Source: Candidatus Moduliflexus flocculans
GTDB taxonomy: Bacteria; Moduliflexota; Moduliflexia; Moduliflexales; Moduliflexaceae
Direction: 5' to 3'
Assembly: GCA_000739515.1 (NCBI GenBank)
Contig: DF820457.1
Span: forward strand, 658,752-705,489
DNA: 46,738 nt
Part shown: positions 26,299 through 34,542 of the stretch, in pieces
How positions within the stretch are numbered: position 1 is the first letter of the stretch
Layout of the letters: the number at the start of each line of letters is the position of its first letter
Position numbers and translations under genes: made by a program
Notes under the pieces: model-generated
The model's database searches: none
Told to the model about the DNA's origin: nothing
What the model saw: only the letters and a program-made list of their open reading frames with translations

Positions 26299-27219
26299 TT
26301 ATGCGGTTTTCAAGCGGCGTTTGGCAACGATAAACAACACGAGAATCGTGACGACATACGGAATCATCAGGGCGAATTGGGAAGGGAGTCCCATCCCTTG
26401 CAGCCGCATGCCCGTGCCGTCCGCCGCGCCGAAAATCAGCGACGCGCCGAAGACGCCGAGCGGATTGTTTTTCCCGAGAATCGAGGCGGCGATGGCAATC
26501 CAGCCGCGCCCGGCGGACATATTCGGCGCGTACATCGTGAGATAGCCCAACGACAAATGCGCTCCGGCCAACGCGCAGCAGACACCGCAGATCGCGGCGC
26601 TGACATAACGGACATGCAGCACGCTGACGCCGGCGGTTTCGAGCGCTTCAGGGTGTTCTCCGGAGGCTCGCATCCACATCCCCCATTTAGTATAATAGAG
26701 AAAATAATAACTCATCGCCACAAGCAGCCAACTGAGATAAATAAAGAGCGAATGGTTATTCAAAATTTCGCCGACAAACGGGATTGCGTCAAGAAACGGC
26801 AGATGCACCGAGGGAAGTCCGACGATCCGGTCGCTGGTAATCGAGCCTTTGGTTTTGAAAAAGAGTTGGGAACAATAGCCGGTCAGACCGCCAGAGCCGG
26901 TCAAGCCGCCCGCTAAAATATTCAGCGCGATACCGATCACGAATTCGTCGGCTTTCAGTTTGATAACAAAGAGACTGAACAACGCGCTCATTGCTAACCC
27001 TGCTAACAGCGCAAACATGACGCCTGCAAAGGCGTTGTGAAACCAATAGCTGCCGAGGATGGCGAAAAACGCGGAAAGAAGCATCGTCCCTTCCAGTGAA
27101 ATATTCAATATTCCCGCTTGCGAGGTCATGACGCCGCCTAAGGCGACCAGCACAATCGGGGTTGCCATGCGAATCATGGAACTGAATAATTTGGCATCGA
27201 GAAATTCGCTCAGAAACAT
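26299..27219 (-). CDS. ABC permease, NupQ/BmpD-like (nucleoside or simple-sugar importer)
   Basis: The 306-residue protein has about nine hydrophobic segments and features of the BPD_transp_2 family: TSQAGILNISLEGTMLLSAF near the N-terminus, ALNILAGGLTG, and GRGWIAIAASILGKNNPLG near the C-terminus. These match the second permease of nucleoside (NupNOPQ) importers. I start it at ATG 27219, eight bases after AAAGGG; a GTG at 27228 is also in frame. It follows its partner permease by 12 bases. No ATPase or BMP-type binding protein gene is adjacent. Confidence 0.9.
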   Translation of the reverse strand: MFLSEFLDAKLFSSMIRMATPIVLVALGGVMTSQAGILNISLEGTMLLSAFFAILGSYWFHNAFAGVMFALLAGLAMSALFSLFVIKLKADEFVIGIALNILAGGLTGSGGLTGYCSQLFFKTKGSITSDRIVGLPSVHLPFLDAIPFVGEILNNHSLFIYLSWLLVAMSYYFLYYTKWGMWMRASGEHPEALETAGVSVLHVRYVSAAICGVCCALAGAHLSLGYLTMYAPNMSAGRGWIAIAASILGKNNPLGVFGASLIFGAADGTGMRLQGMGLPSQFALMIPYVVTILVLFIVAKRRLKTA

Positions 27220-27231
27220 GTAGTTCACCCT

Positions 27232-28290
27232 TTATTTTTGGCGCAGCCAGCGGACGACGCCGGTTTCTGCCGCCACGAACAGAATAATAATCGCCTGCAA
27301 CACGTCAATCAATTCTGCCGGAACGTTGGAAAATTGTTCCATCGGCAGCGCCCCGACTTTTAACGCGCTGAAGAGCAGCGCGACGAGGACGACGCCGAGC
27401 GGATGGTACATCGCAATCATGGCAATCAAAATGCCGTCGTAGCCATAGCCCGGGGAAATCGCCTCGATAAAGCGATAATGAACACCCGCGACTTCAAGCG
27501 CTCCGGCGATTCCCGCCAACGCGCCGCTCAGAATCATGACGACAAGAATCTGACGCGCCGGAGAAATGCCGATATACTTTGCAAACAGGGCATTCTCGCC
27601 GAGCATTTTCCATTCATACCCCACGCTGGTTTTTTGCAGCAGATACCAGATCAAGATCATTATGGCAATCGTCAAAAACGCGCCGTTATTGAGTTTAGAT
27701 AACTTAACAAGCCTTGCAAATCTGGCGACTTCGGCGATTTTTTCCGTCGCTCCCATCTGGCCTTGCGTGGTTTTAAACGGGTAATTAACGAGATAGCTGG
27801 TCAGCAGGATGAACACGCTATTCAGCATGATGGTGGTAATGACTTCGTCCATGCCGTAACGTGCCTTGCACCATCCCGGAATCGCGCCGCCGATGCCGCC
27901 GCCGATCATGCTGCATAACAACATCAGTGGAATAAGGAGAAAGGCAGGAAACGACGTGAAGGTGAAACCTGTCCAGGCGGCGGCAAATGCGCCGAGATAC
28001 AATTGCCCTTCTGAACCGATATTCCAGACGCCGGTTTTAAACGCCACCGCCACCGATAGACCGGTTAATGTCAATGGCACGGCGCGTTGCAGCGTGTTCG
28101 CTAAGCGGTATGGTTCCCCGAATGCCCCGGCAAACAGGGCGTGATAGGCAACAAATGGATTCTGGCGATTCAACAGAATCAGGACTGCACCGACAATCAG
28201 CGCGAACAACATCGCTGCCGCCGAAAAATAGAGTTTCTGATAGCGGCTTGCCAGCAGCCGATCCAGCCAGGTCGTTGAGTTCGATTTCAT
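27232..28290 (-). CDS. ABC permease, NupP-like (nucleoside or simple-sugar importer)
   Basis: The 352-residue protein shows the companion-permease pattern: NTLQRAVPLTLTGLSVAVAF, TGVWNIGSEGQLYLGAFAA, GMDEVITTIMLN, and AISPGYGYDGILIAMIAMYH. These are hallmarks of the first permease of BMP-type nucleoside importers. It forms the transmembrane heterodimer with the product of the next gene. The usual upstream binding protein and ATPase genes are missing here; upstream lie a conserved hypothetical gene and msrA. Confidence 0.9.
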   Translation of the reverse strand: MKSNSTTWLDRLLASRYQKLYFSAAAMLFALIVGAVLILLNRQNPFVAYHALFAGAFGEPYRLANTLQRAVPLTLTGLSVAVAFKTGVWNIGSEGQLYLGAFAAAWTGFTFTSFPAFLLIPLMLLCSMIGGGIGGAIPGWCKARYGMDEVITTIMLNSVFILLTSYLVNYPFKTTQGQMGATEKIAEVARFARLVKLSKLNNGAFLTIAIMILIWYLLQKTSVGYEWKMLGENALFAKYIGISPARQILVVMILSGALAGIAGALEVAGVHYRFIEAISPGYGYDGILIAMIAMYHPLGVVLVALLFSALKVGALPMEQFSNVPAELIDVLQAIIILFVAAETGVVRWLRQK

Positions 28291-28321
28291 AGCGATTGAT
28301 TTCCAGAATAGGGCGTGGAAA

Positions 28322-28352
28322 GCTGTCAGGCACTTTCAAAGTGTCTGACAGC
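28322..28352. repeat. Palindrome GCTGTCAGACACTT family, copy 4
   Basis: GCTGTCAGGCACTTT and AAAGTGTCTGACAGC form a stem with one mismatch. The stop codon of the next hypothetical gene (28336-28338) is inside it. Confidence 0.7.
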
Positions 28353-28635
28353 GATGTCGCAGAGTTTCAGAATTACGAAACACCCCTCGAATGCCGAACC
28401 AGGGGCGCTCAAAAATCTCAAGCGTTTCGCGGCCAGTATGCGCGACGTAGAGTTCACGCTGCGGCGCGTTATGATGTAATTCCGCGCATCGTTTCATCGC
28501 AATGACCGAATCTGGAAACGCATCCAGCACGGCCAATTGATCTATGATTCGCTTATTGGCTTCGAAATGCGCCTGGATAGCCTCGATCAACAGCCATTGC
28601 TGCGGATAATGCTGTCGAATTTCTTGCCACTGCAT
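28336..28635 (-). CDS. Conserved hypothetical protein, about 100 residues
   Basis: The 99-residue soluble protein begins MQWQEIRQHYPQQWLLIEAI and contains DQLAVLDAFPDSVIAMKRC, a histidine-containing ELHHNAPQRELYVAHTGRET and EIFERPWFGIRG. I recall similar small uncharacterised proteins with W-x-E-I, ELH and REL-x-VxHT patterns in diverse bacteria, often beside a small aspartic-protease-like ORF, which is not present here. AAGGAGA precedes the ATG. The last about ten residues (ETLRHRCQTL) are encoded by the palindrome at 28322-28352, so the natural domain probably ends near GIRG. Function is unknown. Confidence 0.75.
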   Translation of the reverse strand: MQWQEIRQHYPQQWLLIEAIQAHFEANKRIIDQLAVLDAFPDSVIAMKRCAELHHNAPQRELYVAHTGRETLEIFERPWFGIRGVFRNSETLRHRCQTL

Positions 28636-28658
28636 AGATTTTATCTCCTTGCTACTTT

Positions 28659-29195
28659 CTACCGCAACTTCTCTGGAAACGTTTTCCGAAATTTTCGCAC
28701 TTTCGGGTCAATGACTGCCCGACAATACGGCTGATTCGGGTTCAGGCGGAAATAGTTCTGATGATATGCTTCCGCCGGATAAAAGGTCGTCAATGGCGCG
28801 ATCTCCGTCACAATCGGATTTGGCCAGATTTTTGCGGCTTCGGCGTCTCGTTTCGACTGTTCCGCAATGGCTCTTTGCTCGTCAGTATGATAAAAAATGA
28901 CGGAGCGGTATTGCGTCCCGACATCTGCGCCCTGCCGATTCAGTGTCGTCGGGTCGTGCGTGCGCCAGAAAATATAGAGAATGTCGTTGTATGAAATCAC
29001 ATCCAGATCAAATGTGATTTGTGCGACTTCCGCGTGACCAGTGTTCCCGGCGCAGACCTGCTGATAAGTCGGATTTGCGACTGTGCCGCCCGCGTAGCCG
29101 GAAACTACGTGCTCCACGCCGCGCACATCCTGAAATATCGCTTCGACGCACCAGAAACAGCCTGCGCCGAGCGTTGCAATCTCTTGTTGTATCAT
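28659..29195 (-). CDS. msrA: Peptide methionine-(S)-sulfoxide reductase MsrA
   Basis: MsrA repairs oxidised methionine using thioredoxin as electron donor. The 178-residue protein has the catalytic GAGCFWC (Cys13), VVSGYAGG, GHAEVAQITFD, FWRTHDPTTLNRQGADVGTQYRS and a C-terminal AEAYHQNYF, all standard. I chose ATG 29195, which has AAAGGAGG just upstream; the frame open from 29225 includes that site. The resolving-Cys region near the C-terminus contains only PYCRAVIDPK. It probably precedes the hypothetical gene at 28336 in a short operon (23-base gap). Confidence 0.97.
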   Translation of the reverse strand: MIQQEIATLGAGCFWCVEAIFQDVRGVEHVVSGYAGGTVANPTYQQVCAGNTGHAEVAQITFDLDVISYNDILYIFWRTHDPTTLNRQGADVGTQYRSVIFYHTDEQRAIAEQSKRDAEAAKIWPNPIVTEIAPLTTFYPAEAYHQNYFRLNPNQPYCRAVIDPKVRKFRKTFPEKLR

Positions 29196-29395
29196 AGTAT
29201 TCTCCTCCTTTAAAAAAATAAACATTGGTGTGGCGTATGAACAATTGTTCGAGCATTATCGGCATCTGTCAATAATAATCATAATTCTATTGACAAAATG
29301 CCATTCGCTTGCTACGGATAATCCAATATTGATGTGATGCGCAATGACAGACAATGGAAATGAATACGAATAGGTTTTTATGGGAGGTGGCACAC

Positions 29396-30238
29396 ATGAA
29401 AACGCTAAGAATGATTGTGGTGCTGGTATTGCTGACATTCGTGGCGCAGGCGGTGTTTGCGCAATCTGAAAGTAATTGTAAAATCAAGGGATTTTGGGCA
29501 AAAGATGGGAAAAAACTCTATCTTGTTCCAGGCCACCGATTATATGACAAAATCCAGGTAAATACCGAAAGCGGTGAACAATGGTTTTGCACCGTCGAAG
29601 AAGCTGAAAGTGCTGGATTCATGTTCGTTCCCGATCCCAATAATCCGCAATTGCGCCCTGCCGCCACAGGGACAACGCCGACGCGCGCCCCCATTGCCAC
29701 CCCGACGCCGCAGCCGAAGCCCAAACCTCAGCAGGCAGAACAAGCGGTGACAGAACAACAGCCACCTGCCGAAACGCCGCAGGAGCAGCCGACTGAAATG
29801 CCTGTGCAAGCAGGACGAGAATCGCAACCTATCGAAATGCAGCAACCGACCATGGAAACGTTCCCTGAAATTTCTCCTGAGCAGGGGATGATGATGCTGA
29901 TGGGAGTGCTGATACCAGCGTTGCTTTTCGCTGGCGCGATTGCGCTGATCTTGATTATTGCGTGGTGGAAAATTTTCACTAAAGCAGGACAGCCTGGTTG
30001 GGCATCGCTCATTCCTATTTATAACACCATTGTGTTAATTCAAATCGCAGGGATGCCGCTGTGGACGTTTTTAGGGCTATTTATTCCGATGATCAACGTG
30101 ATTGTCTGGTTTTTGATCTGCCTGAAACTTGCGCAGAGTTTCGGTAAAGGCGCCGGGTATGCGCTCGGTCTCTTTTTTCTGCCATTTATCTTTTACCCCT
30201 TATTGGCGTTTAGCAGCGCGGAATATAGCGGAATATAA
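29396..30238 (+). CDS. Signal peptide-sunset-like domain-DUF5684 membrane protein
   Basis: The 280-residue protein has a signal peptide (VVLVLLTFVAQAVFA), a short domain at about 28-79 with CKIKG, LYLVPGHRLYD, GEQWFCTVEEAESAGF, which looks like the sunset-type metal-binding module found at the end of some nucleases, then a Pro/Gln-rich linker (about 85-165). The C-terminal part has four helices with WWKIFTKAGQPGWASLIPIY, diagnostic for DUF5684 (signal-peptidase-I-like membrane family without catalytic residues). GGGAGG is well placed before ATG 29396; an upstream in-frame ATG at 29354 is less likely. Function is unknown; the pairing of these two modules is notable. Confidence 0.8.
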   Translation: MKTLRMIVVLVLLTFVAQAVFAQSESNCKIKGFWAKDGKKLYLVPGHRLYDKIQVNTESGEQWFCTVEEAESAGFMFVPDPNNPQLRPAATGTTPTRAPIATPTPQPKPKPQQAEQAVTEQQPPAETPQEQPTEMPVQAGRESQPIEMQQPTMETFPEISPEQGMMMLMGVLIPALLFAGAIALILIIAWWKIFTKAGQPGWASLIPIYNTIVLIQIAGMPLWTFLGLFIPMINVIVWFLICLKLAQSFGKGAGYALGLFFLPFIFYPLLAFSSAEYSGI

Positions 30239-30253
30239 CGGATAAAAATAGAT

Positions 30254-31078
30254 ATGCAACCGCAGACGATTGTTATTGAACCGACGAAAACCGCACAGCA
30301 CGTCTGGCAGGAACTCTGGCAGTATCGCGAGTTATTCTTTTTTCTCGCCTGGCGCGACATTCTGGTGCAGTATAAGCAGACGGTCATCGGCCTCGCCTGG
30401 AGCGTACTGCGCCCGTTGCTGACCATGATTGTTTTTACGGTCGTGTTCGGGAAAATCGCCAAACTCCCTTCCGGCGGCCTTCCCTATCCATTGTTAGTGT
30501 ATGCGGCGATGCTCCCCTGGCACTTTTTCAGCAATACCTTGAGCGAAAGTTCTAATTCCTTGATTGCCAATACGAATTTGATTTCCAAAGTCTATTTCCC
30601 GCGCTTGATTATCCCGACGACGGCGATGGTGGTCAGCCTTGTGGATATTGCCATTTCTGGCGTCTTATTTTGCGGCTTGATGCTCTGGTATGGCGTCGCG
30701 CCTGACGCAAAAATCCTGCTATTGCCGTTCTTGTTGCTTTTAGCGATGTTGACCGCGCTCGGCGTTGGCTATTGGATTTCCGCGCTGAATGTCAAATATC
30801 GCGATTTTCGTTATGTTGTCCCGTTTTTGGTGCAATTCGGCTTATACGTGTCGCCGGTCGGTTTCAGCAGCGATGTCGTGCCGCAGCGCTGGCGGCTGCT
30901 CTATTCGCTCAATCCAATGGTCGGCGTGATTGACGGCTTTCGCTGGGCGCTTTTAGGCAAAACCGCGCAGATTTACTGGCCGGGCTTTGCGCTCTCCGTC
31001 AGCCTCGCGCTCGGCATGTTCGCATTGGGCATCTGGTATTTTATGAAGACGGAACGCCTGTTAGCGGATGTGATATGA
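30254..31078 (+). CDS. wzm: Polysaccharide ABC exporter permease (Wzm-like)
   Basis: The 274-residue ABC-2 permease opens with a cytoplasmic segment (QELWQYRELFFFLAWRDILV) and QYKQTVIGLAWSVLRPLLTM, typical of Wzm/TagG/RfbA-type exporters, and has six hydrophobic helices with YPLLVYAAMLPWHFF and the C-terminal RWRLLYSLNPMVGVIDGFRW. With Wzt it moves lipid-linked O-antigen or a similar glycan across the inner membrane. It opens the polysaccharide locus and overlaps wzt by four bases (ATGA). No good ribosome binding site precedes its ATG. Confidence 0.93.
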   Translation: MQPQTIVIEPTKTAQHVWQELWQYRELFFFLAWRDILVQYKQTVIGLAWSVLRPLLTMIVFTVVFGKIAKLPSGGLPYPLLVYAAMLPWHFFSNTLSESSNSLIANTNLISKVYFPRLIIPTTAMVVSLVDIAISGVLFCGLMLWYGVAPDAKILLLPFLLLLAMLTALGVGYWISALNVKYRDFRYVVPFLVQFGLYVSPVGFSSDVVPQRWRLLYSLNPMVGVIDGFRWALLGKTAQIYWPGFALSVSLALGMFALGIWYFMKTERLLADVI

Positions 31079-32355
31079 CAGTTATTCAGGTTGAAAATTT
31101 AGGCAAAAAATACACGATTGGTCATCAGAAAGGGACGCGCTACCAGACCTTGCGCGATACCCTTGCGCATACTGGTCGAGGCATTGTGCAACGCTTGCGG
31201 CATCCGCTGTCGCCGAATCGGGAAATTGTCGATCTGGAAGAAATCTGGGCGTTGCGCGACGTGAATTTTGAGATCAAACAAGGTGAGCGCGTCGGTATTA
31301 TCGGACGGAACGGCGCGGGCAAAAGCACGTTGCTGAAAATCTTGAGCCGCATCACGCACCCGACGACCGGCAGAGTGACGCTCAATGGGCGCGTTGCGTC
31401 GCTGCTTGAAGTTGGCACCGGCTTCCATCCCGAATTGAGCGGGCGCGAGAATATTTACTTGAACGGCGCGATCCTCGGCATGACGCGGCAGGAAATCAAA
31501 CGCAAATTTGACGAAATCGTCGCCTTTGCCGAAGTCGAAAAATTCCTTGACACGCCAGTTAAACACTATTCCAGTGGGATGTATGTCCGTCTCGCCTTCG
31601 CCGTCGCCGCACATCTTGAGCCGGAAATTTTGCTGGTGGATGAAGTGTTGGCGGTCGGCGATGCGCAATTTCAGAAGAAGTGTCTAGGGAAAATGGATGA
31701 AGTTGCGCAAGAGGGACGGACAGTATTTTTTGTCAGCCATAATATGGGGGCAATTGGAAGCCTTTGCAACAAGGTGATTTTGCTTGAGAATGGACAAATC
31801 TCCGATAATGGGGAAACTACAGTAGTTATTACCAGATATCTTGCAGAGAGTATTCAAAATAAATCAGAGCGCTTAGAAAGACTTCGATACTCAGGCTATG
31901 GTAAGCAAATAAGGTTCTCCCAAATTATGCTATTGTCCGAAGATGGCAATAATGTGCAGTTTGGTGAGCCTATTCGGTATAAACTCACACTGCATGCAGA
32001 TATTACATTTGAAAATCTGAGCATTGGTTCTAGTATTTTTGATCTTTCGGGGATATGTATCGGAACGCTTTTTACAAAAGAAACTTTTTCGATCAGTGAG
32101 CAGCAGCCTCTTATTTTAGAATTATGTATCATGAATATCACCTTGGCGCCAGGAACATATTATGCTGGTTTTAGTATTGGATGGGGAGGGGCCGATGGTC
32201 GTCACGACTTGGATATGATCATTGGAACTCCATTATTCCAAATTCTATCGTTTTCTTCAAAAAACATGATTGTAAGTCGTTGGCAAACGAATTGGGGAAG
32301 CATTGTATTTTGCCATGCGACACTTTCTATTCTTGAAAGAGGGATTCCGAAATGA
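31075..32355 (+). CDS. wzt: Polysaccharide ABC exporter ATPase with C-terminal glycan-binding domain (Wzt-like)
   Basis: The 426-residue protein has Walker A IIGRNGAGKST (75-85), signature HYSSGMYVRLAFA (164-176), Walker B ILLVDE (185-190) and SHNMGAI as H-loop, followed by a C-terminal beta-sandwich (about 255-426) of the Wzt type, which recognises the end of the finished glycan before export. Base composition changes inside the gene near 31680 (about residue 202): a sample line at 31261-31320 has 33 G/C of 60 while 31981-32040 has 19 of 60. The C-terminal part therefore matches the AT-richer sugar genes downstream. It overlaps wzm and rfbF by four bases each. Confidence 0.93.
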   Translation: MTVIQVENLGKKYTIGHQKGTRYQTLRDTLAHTGRGIVQRLRHPLSPNREIVDLEEIWALRDVNFEIKQGERVGIIGRNGAGKSTLLKILSRITHPTTGRVTLNGRVASLLEVGTGFHPELSGRENIYLNGAILGMTRQEIKRKFDEIVAFAEVEKFLDTPVKHYSSGMYVRLAFAVAAHLEPEILLVDEVLAVGDAQFQKKCLGKMDEVAQEGRTVFFVSHNMGAIGSLCNKVILLENGQISDNGETTVVITRYLAESIQNKSERLERLRYSGYGKQIRFSQIMLLSEDGNNVQFGEPIRYKLTLHADITFENLSIGSSIFDLSGICIGTLFTKETFSISEQQPLILELCIMNITLAPGTYYAGFSIGWGGADGRHDLDMIIGTPLFQILSFSSKNMIVSRWQTNWGSIVFCHATLSILERGIPK

Positions 32356-33119
32356 AGGTTGGGATTTTAGCTGGAGGATTGGGGAGTCGTCTTCAGGAGG
32401 AAACAGTAATTCGTCCGAAACCAATGGTTGAGATTGGCGGTTACCCTATTCTGTGGCATATCATGAAAATTTATGCAGCCTATGGTTTTCGAGAATTTGT
32501 GATCGCCTTAGGTTATAAAGGGGAAGTTATTAAAGATTATTTTCTCAATTATCGTTATCGAGTGAGTAATCTTACAATCGAAACTGGCACAGGTCATATA
32601 AAAGTGCATGAGCAGCAGCACGAAGATTGGATAATACATCTTTTAAATACCGGTGGCAAAACAGAGACCGGAGGGAGAATAAAGCAAATCGCTCAATTTA
32701 TTGGAAACGAAACGTTTATGTTGACATACGGAGATGGGGTTGCTAATGTGAATATACGGGAACTTCTTAATTTTCATTTAGAACAAAAAAAATTGGCTAC
32801 CATTACAGCGGTGAGGCCTCCCGCGCGTTTTGGCAATATTGTCCTTGTTCAAAATTCGGTCAAATGCTTCGAAGAAAAACCACAGTCAGGAGATGGGTGG
32901 ATTAATGGCGGATTTTTGGTACTGGAACCCCAGGTCGCCGCATATATTAGTGGCGAACAAACGATCTTTGAGCGCGACCCGTTAGAGCAGTTAGCGCGAG
33001 ATGGGCAATTAGCTGCATATTTGCATGATGGGTTTTGGCAATGTATGGATACGCTACGTGACATGCGGTTATTAGAAAGTTTATGGCAAGAGGGGCAAGC
33101 CTTGTGGAAAGTGTGGTAA
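32352..33119 (+). CDS. rfbF: Glucose-1-phosphate cytidylyltransferase
   Basis: This enzyme makes CDP-glucose from CTP and glucose 1-phosphate, the entry to CDP-3,6-dideoxyhexoses. The 255-residue protein matches RfbF/DdhA/AscA: MKVGILAGGLGSRLQEET, RPKPMVEIGGYPILWHIMK, FVIALGYKGEVIKDYF, LTYGDGVANVN, and GWINGGFLVLEP. It overlaps wzt by four bases and its TAA stop shares a base with the ATG of the dehydratase (TAATG), so the sugar genes are translationally coupled. Confidence 0.95.
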   Translation: MKVGILAGGLGSRLQEETVIRPKPMVEIGGYPILWHIMKIYAAYGFREFVIALGYKGEVIKDYFLNYRYRVSNLTIETGTGHIKVHEQQHEDWIIHLLNTGGKTETGGRIKQIAQFIGNETFMLTYGDGVANVNIRELLNFHLEQKKLATITAVRPPARFGNIVLVQNSVKCFEEKPQSGDGWINGGFLVLEPQVAAYISGEQTIFERDPLEQLARDGQLAAYLHDGFWQCMDTLRDMRLLESLWQEGQALWKVW

Positions 33120-34096
33120 TGCAACAGAATTTTTGGAAAGGACGACGAGTTTTTATTACAGGGGCGACAGGATTTGTTGGCTCATGGCTTGTTAAGGAGT
33201 TGCTATGTGCAGAGGCAAAGCTTGTCGTTTTAGTGCGTGATGCAGACCCGCAATCTGAATTATACCGAAGCCAAGATATTCACCGGATTGCTGTCGTTTG
33301 CGGAGCATTAGAAGATTTTAATACTCTATCGAGAGCATTAAATGAACATGAGATTGAGACCGTTTTTCATTTAGGGGCGCAGCCTTTAGTTGAAGTCGCT
33401 TTGCGTAGCCCATTCCAAACATTTGAAAGCAATATTCGCGGGACATATAACCTACTTGAGGCGTGTCGGCTTTATCCGACTCTCATAAAACAGGTCGTGA
33501 TTGCATCAAGTGATAAAGCGTATGGGGAGCATTCATTATTGCCCTATATGGAAGATTTTGCTTTACAAGGGCGAGCACCGTATGAAGTTTCTAAAAGCTG
33601 TGCAGATATGCTTGCCCAAAGTTATTATTTCATGTATGGATTGCCTGTTGGAATTGCTCGATGCGGGAATATTTATGGTGGCGGCGATTTAAACTGGAGT
33701 CGGATTGTTCCGGGGACAATCCGGTCATTTTTAAAGGGTGAGCAACCGATTATACGCAGCGATGGGAAATTTATTCGCGATTATATTTATATTAAAGATA
33801 TTTGCACCGCTTACATCCGTTTGGCCGAAGCCTTAGCAGACGCGACATATCATGGACAGGCATTTAATTTTAGTCCAGCCGCCCCGATGAGCGTGCTTGA
33901 TATGGTCTATGCAATTCAGCGACTCATGAATTGCCCACATTTACTACCAGACATCCGAAATTACGCTCGAAATGAAATCAAACATCAATATCTTTCTGCT
34001 GAAAAAGCGTTTCGATTATTAGGGTGGCAACCAGAATTTACCATAGAAACTGGATTGCGCGAAACTATCACATGGTATCAGGAATATCTACGATGA
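33119..34096 (+). CDS. rfbG: CDP-glucose 4,6-dehydratase
   Basis: This NAD-dependent SDR enzyme converts CDP-glucose to CDP-4-keto-6-deoxyglucose. The 325-residue protein has FITGATGFVGSWL (12-24), HLGAQPLV, ASSDKAYGEH (129-138), the catalytic YEVSK (Y155, K159) and the RfbG-specific CGNIYGGGDLNWSRIVPGTI. It is slightly shorter than the usual 355-360 residues. I chose the ATG at 33119 because it is coupled to the rfbF stop; the frame upstream of it lies inside rfbF. It is followed by an epimerase gene with an ATGA overlap. Confidence 0.93.
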   Translation: MQQNFWKGRRVFITGATGFVGSWLVKELLCAEAKLVVLVRDADPQSELYRSQDIHRIAVVCGALEDFNTLSRALNEHEIETVFHLGAQPLVEVALRSPFQTFESNIRGTYNLLEACRLYPTLIKQVVIASSDKAYGEHSLLPYMEDFALQGRAPYEVSKSCADMLAQSYYFMYGLPVGIARCGNIYGGGDLNWSRIVPGTIRSFLKGEQPIIRSDGKFIRDYIYIKDICTAYIRLAEALADATYHGQAFNFSPAAPMSVLDMVYAIQRLMNCPHLLPDIRNYARNEIKHQYLSAEKAFRLLGWQPEFTIETGLRETITWYQEYLR

Positions 34097-34542
34097 TTCA
34101 CGATGTTATCATTCACCCACTACGCCAGGTCCCCGATGAACGCGGGAAAATCATGACGATGTTACGAACTGATGCTGAATGGTTCAAGCAATTTGGAGAA
34201 ATTTACTTTTCTATTGTTTATCCAGGGATTATTAAAGGGTGGCACCGTCATAAGGTGATGACATTAAATTATGCAGTGGTCTTTGGCTCGATTAAATTGG
34301 TGTTGTATGACGAGCGTTTGGATTCTCCTTCACATGGGCAGCTCATGGAAATCTTTCCAGGTGAAGCAAATTATATTTTAATTACCATCCCTCCTGGGAT
34401 TTGGAATGGATTTAAAGGTATCGGAACAACGTCCGCCATTGTGGCAAATTGTGCAACGCATCCTCATGATCCTCAAGAAATCGAACGGTTAGACCCATTT
34501 CAAAATCATATTCCGTATAATTGGGGGGTAAAGCATGGCTGA
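34093..34542 (+). CDS. dTDP-4-dehydrorhamnose 3,5-epimerase-family cupin (AscE/RfbC-like)
   Basis: The 149-residue cupin resembles RfbC-type sugar epimerases: FSIVYPGIIKGWHRHKVMTL near the middle, with the catalytic-region His of GWHRH, IKLVLYDER and TIPPGIWNGFKG. In CDP-ascarylose synthesis the equivalent enzyme, AscE, epimerises C5 of the CDP-3,6-dideoxy-4-keto sugar. Its place between rfbG and a reductase gene and upstream of rfbH fits that role, but a different 4-keto-6-deoxy sugar substrate is possible. The start is ATG 34093, overlapping the rfbG stop (ATGA); it overlaps the next gene by 8 bases. Confidence 0.85.
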   Translation: MIHDVIIHPLRQVPDERGKIMTMLRTDAEWFKQFGEIYFSIVYPGIIKGWHRHKVMTLNYAVVFGSIKLVLYDERLDSPSHGQLMEIFPGEANYILITIPPGIWNGFKGIGTTSAIVANCATHPHDPQEIERLDPFQNHIPYNWGVKHG

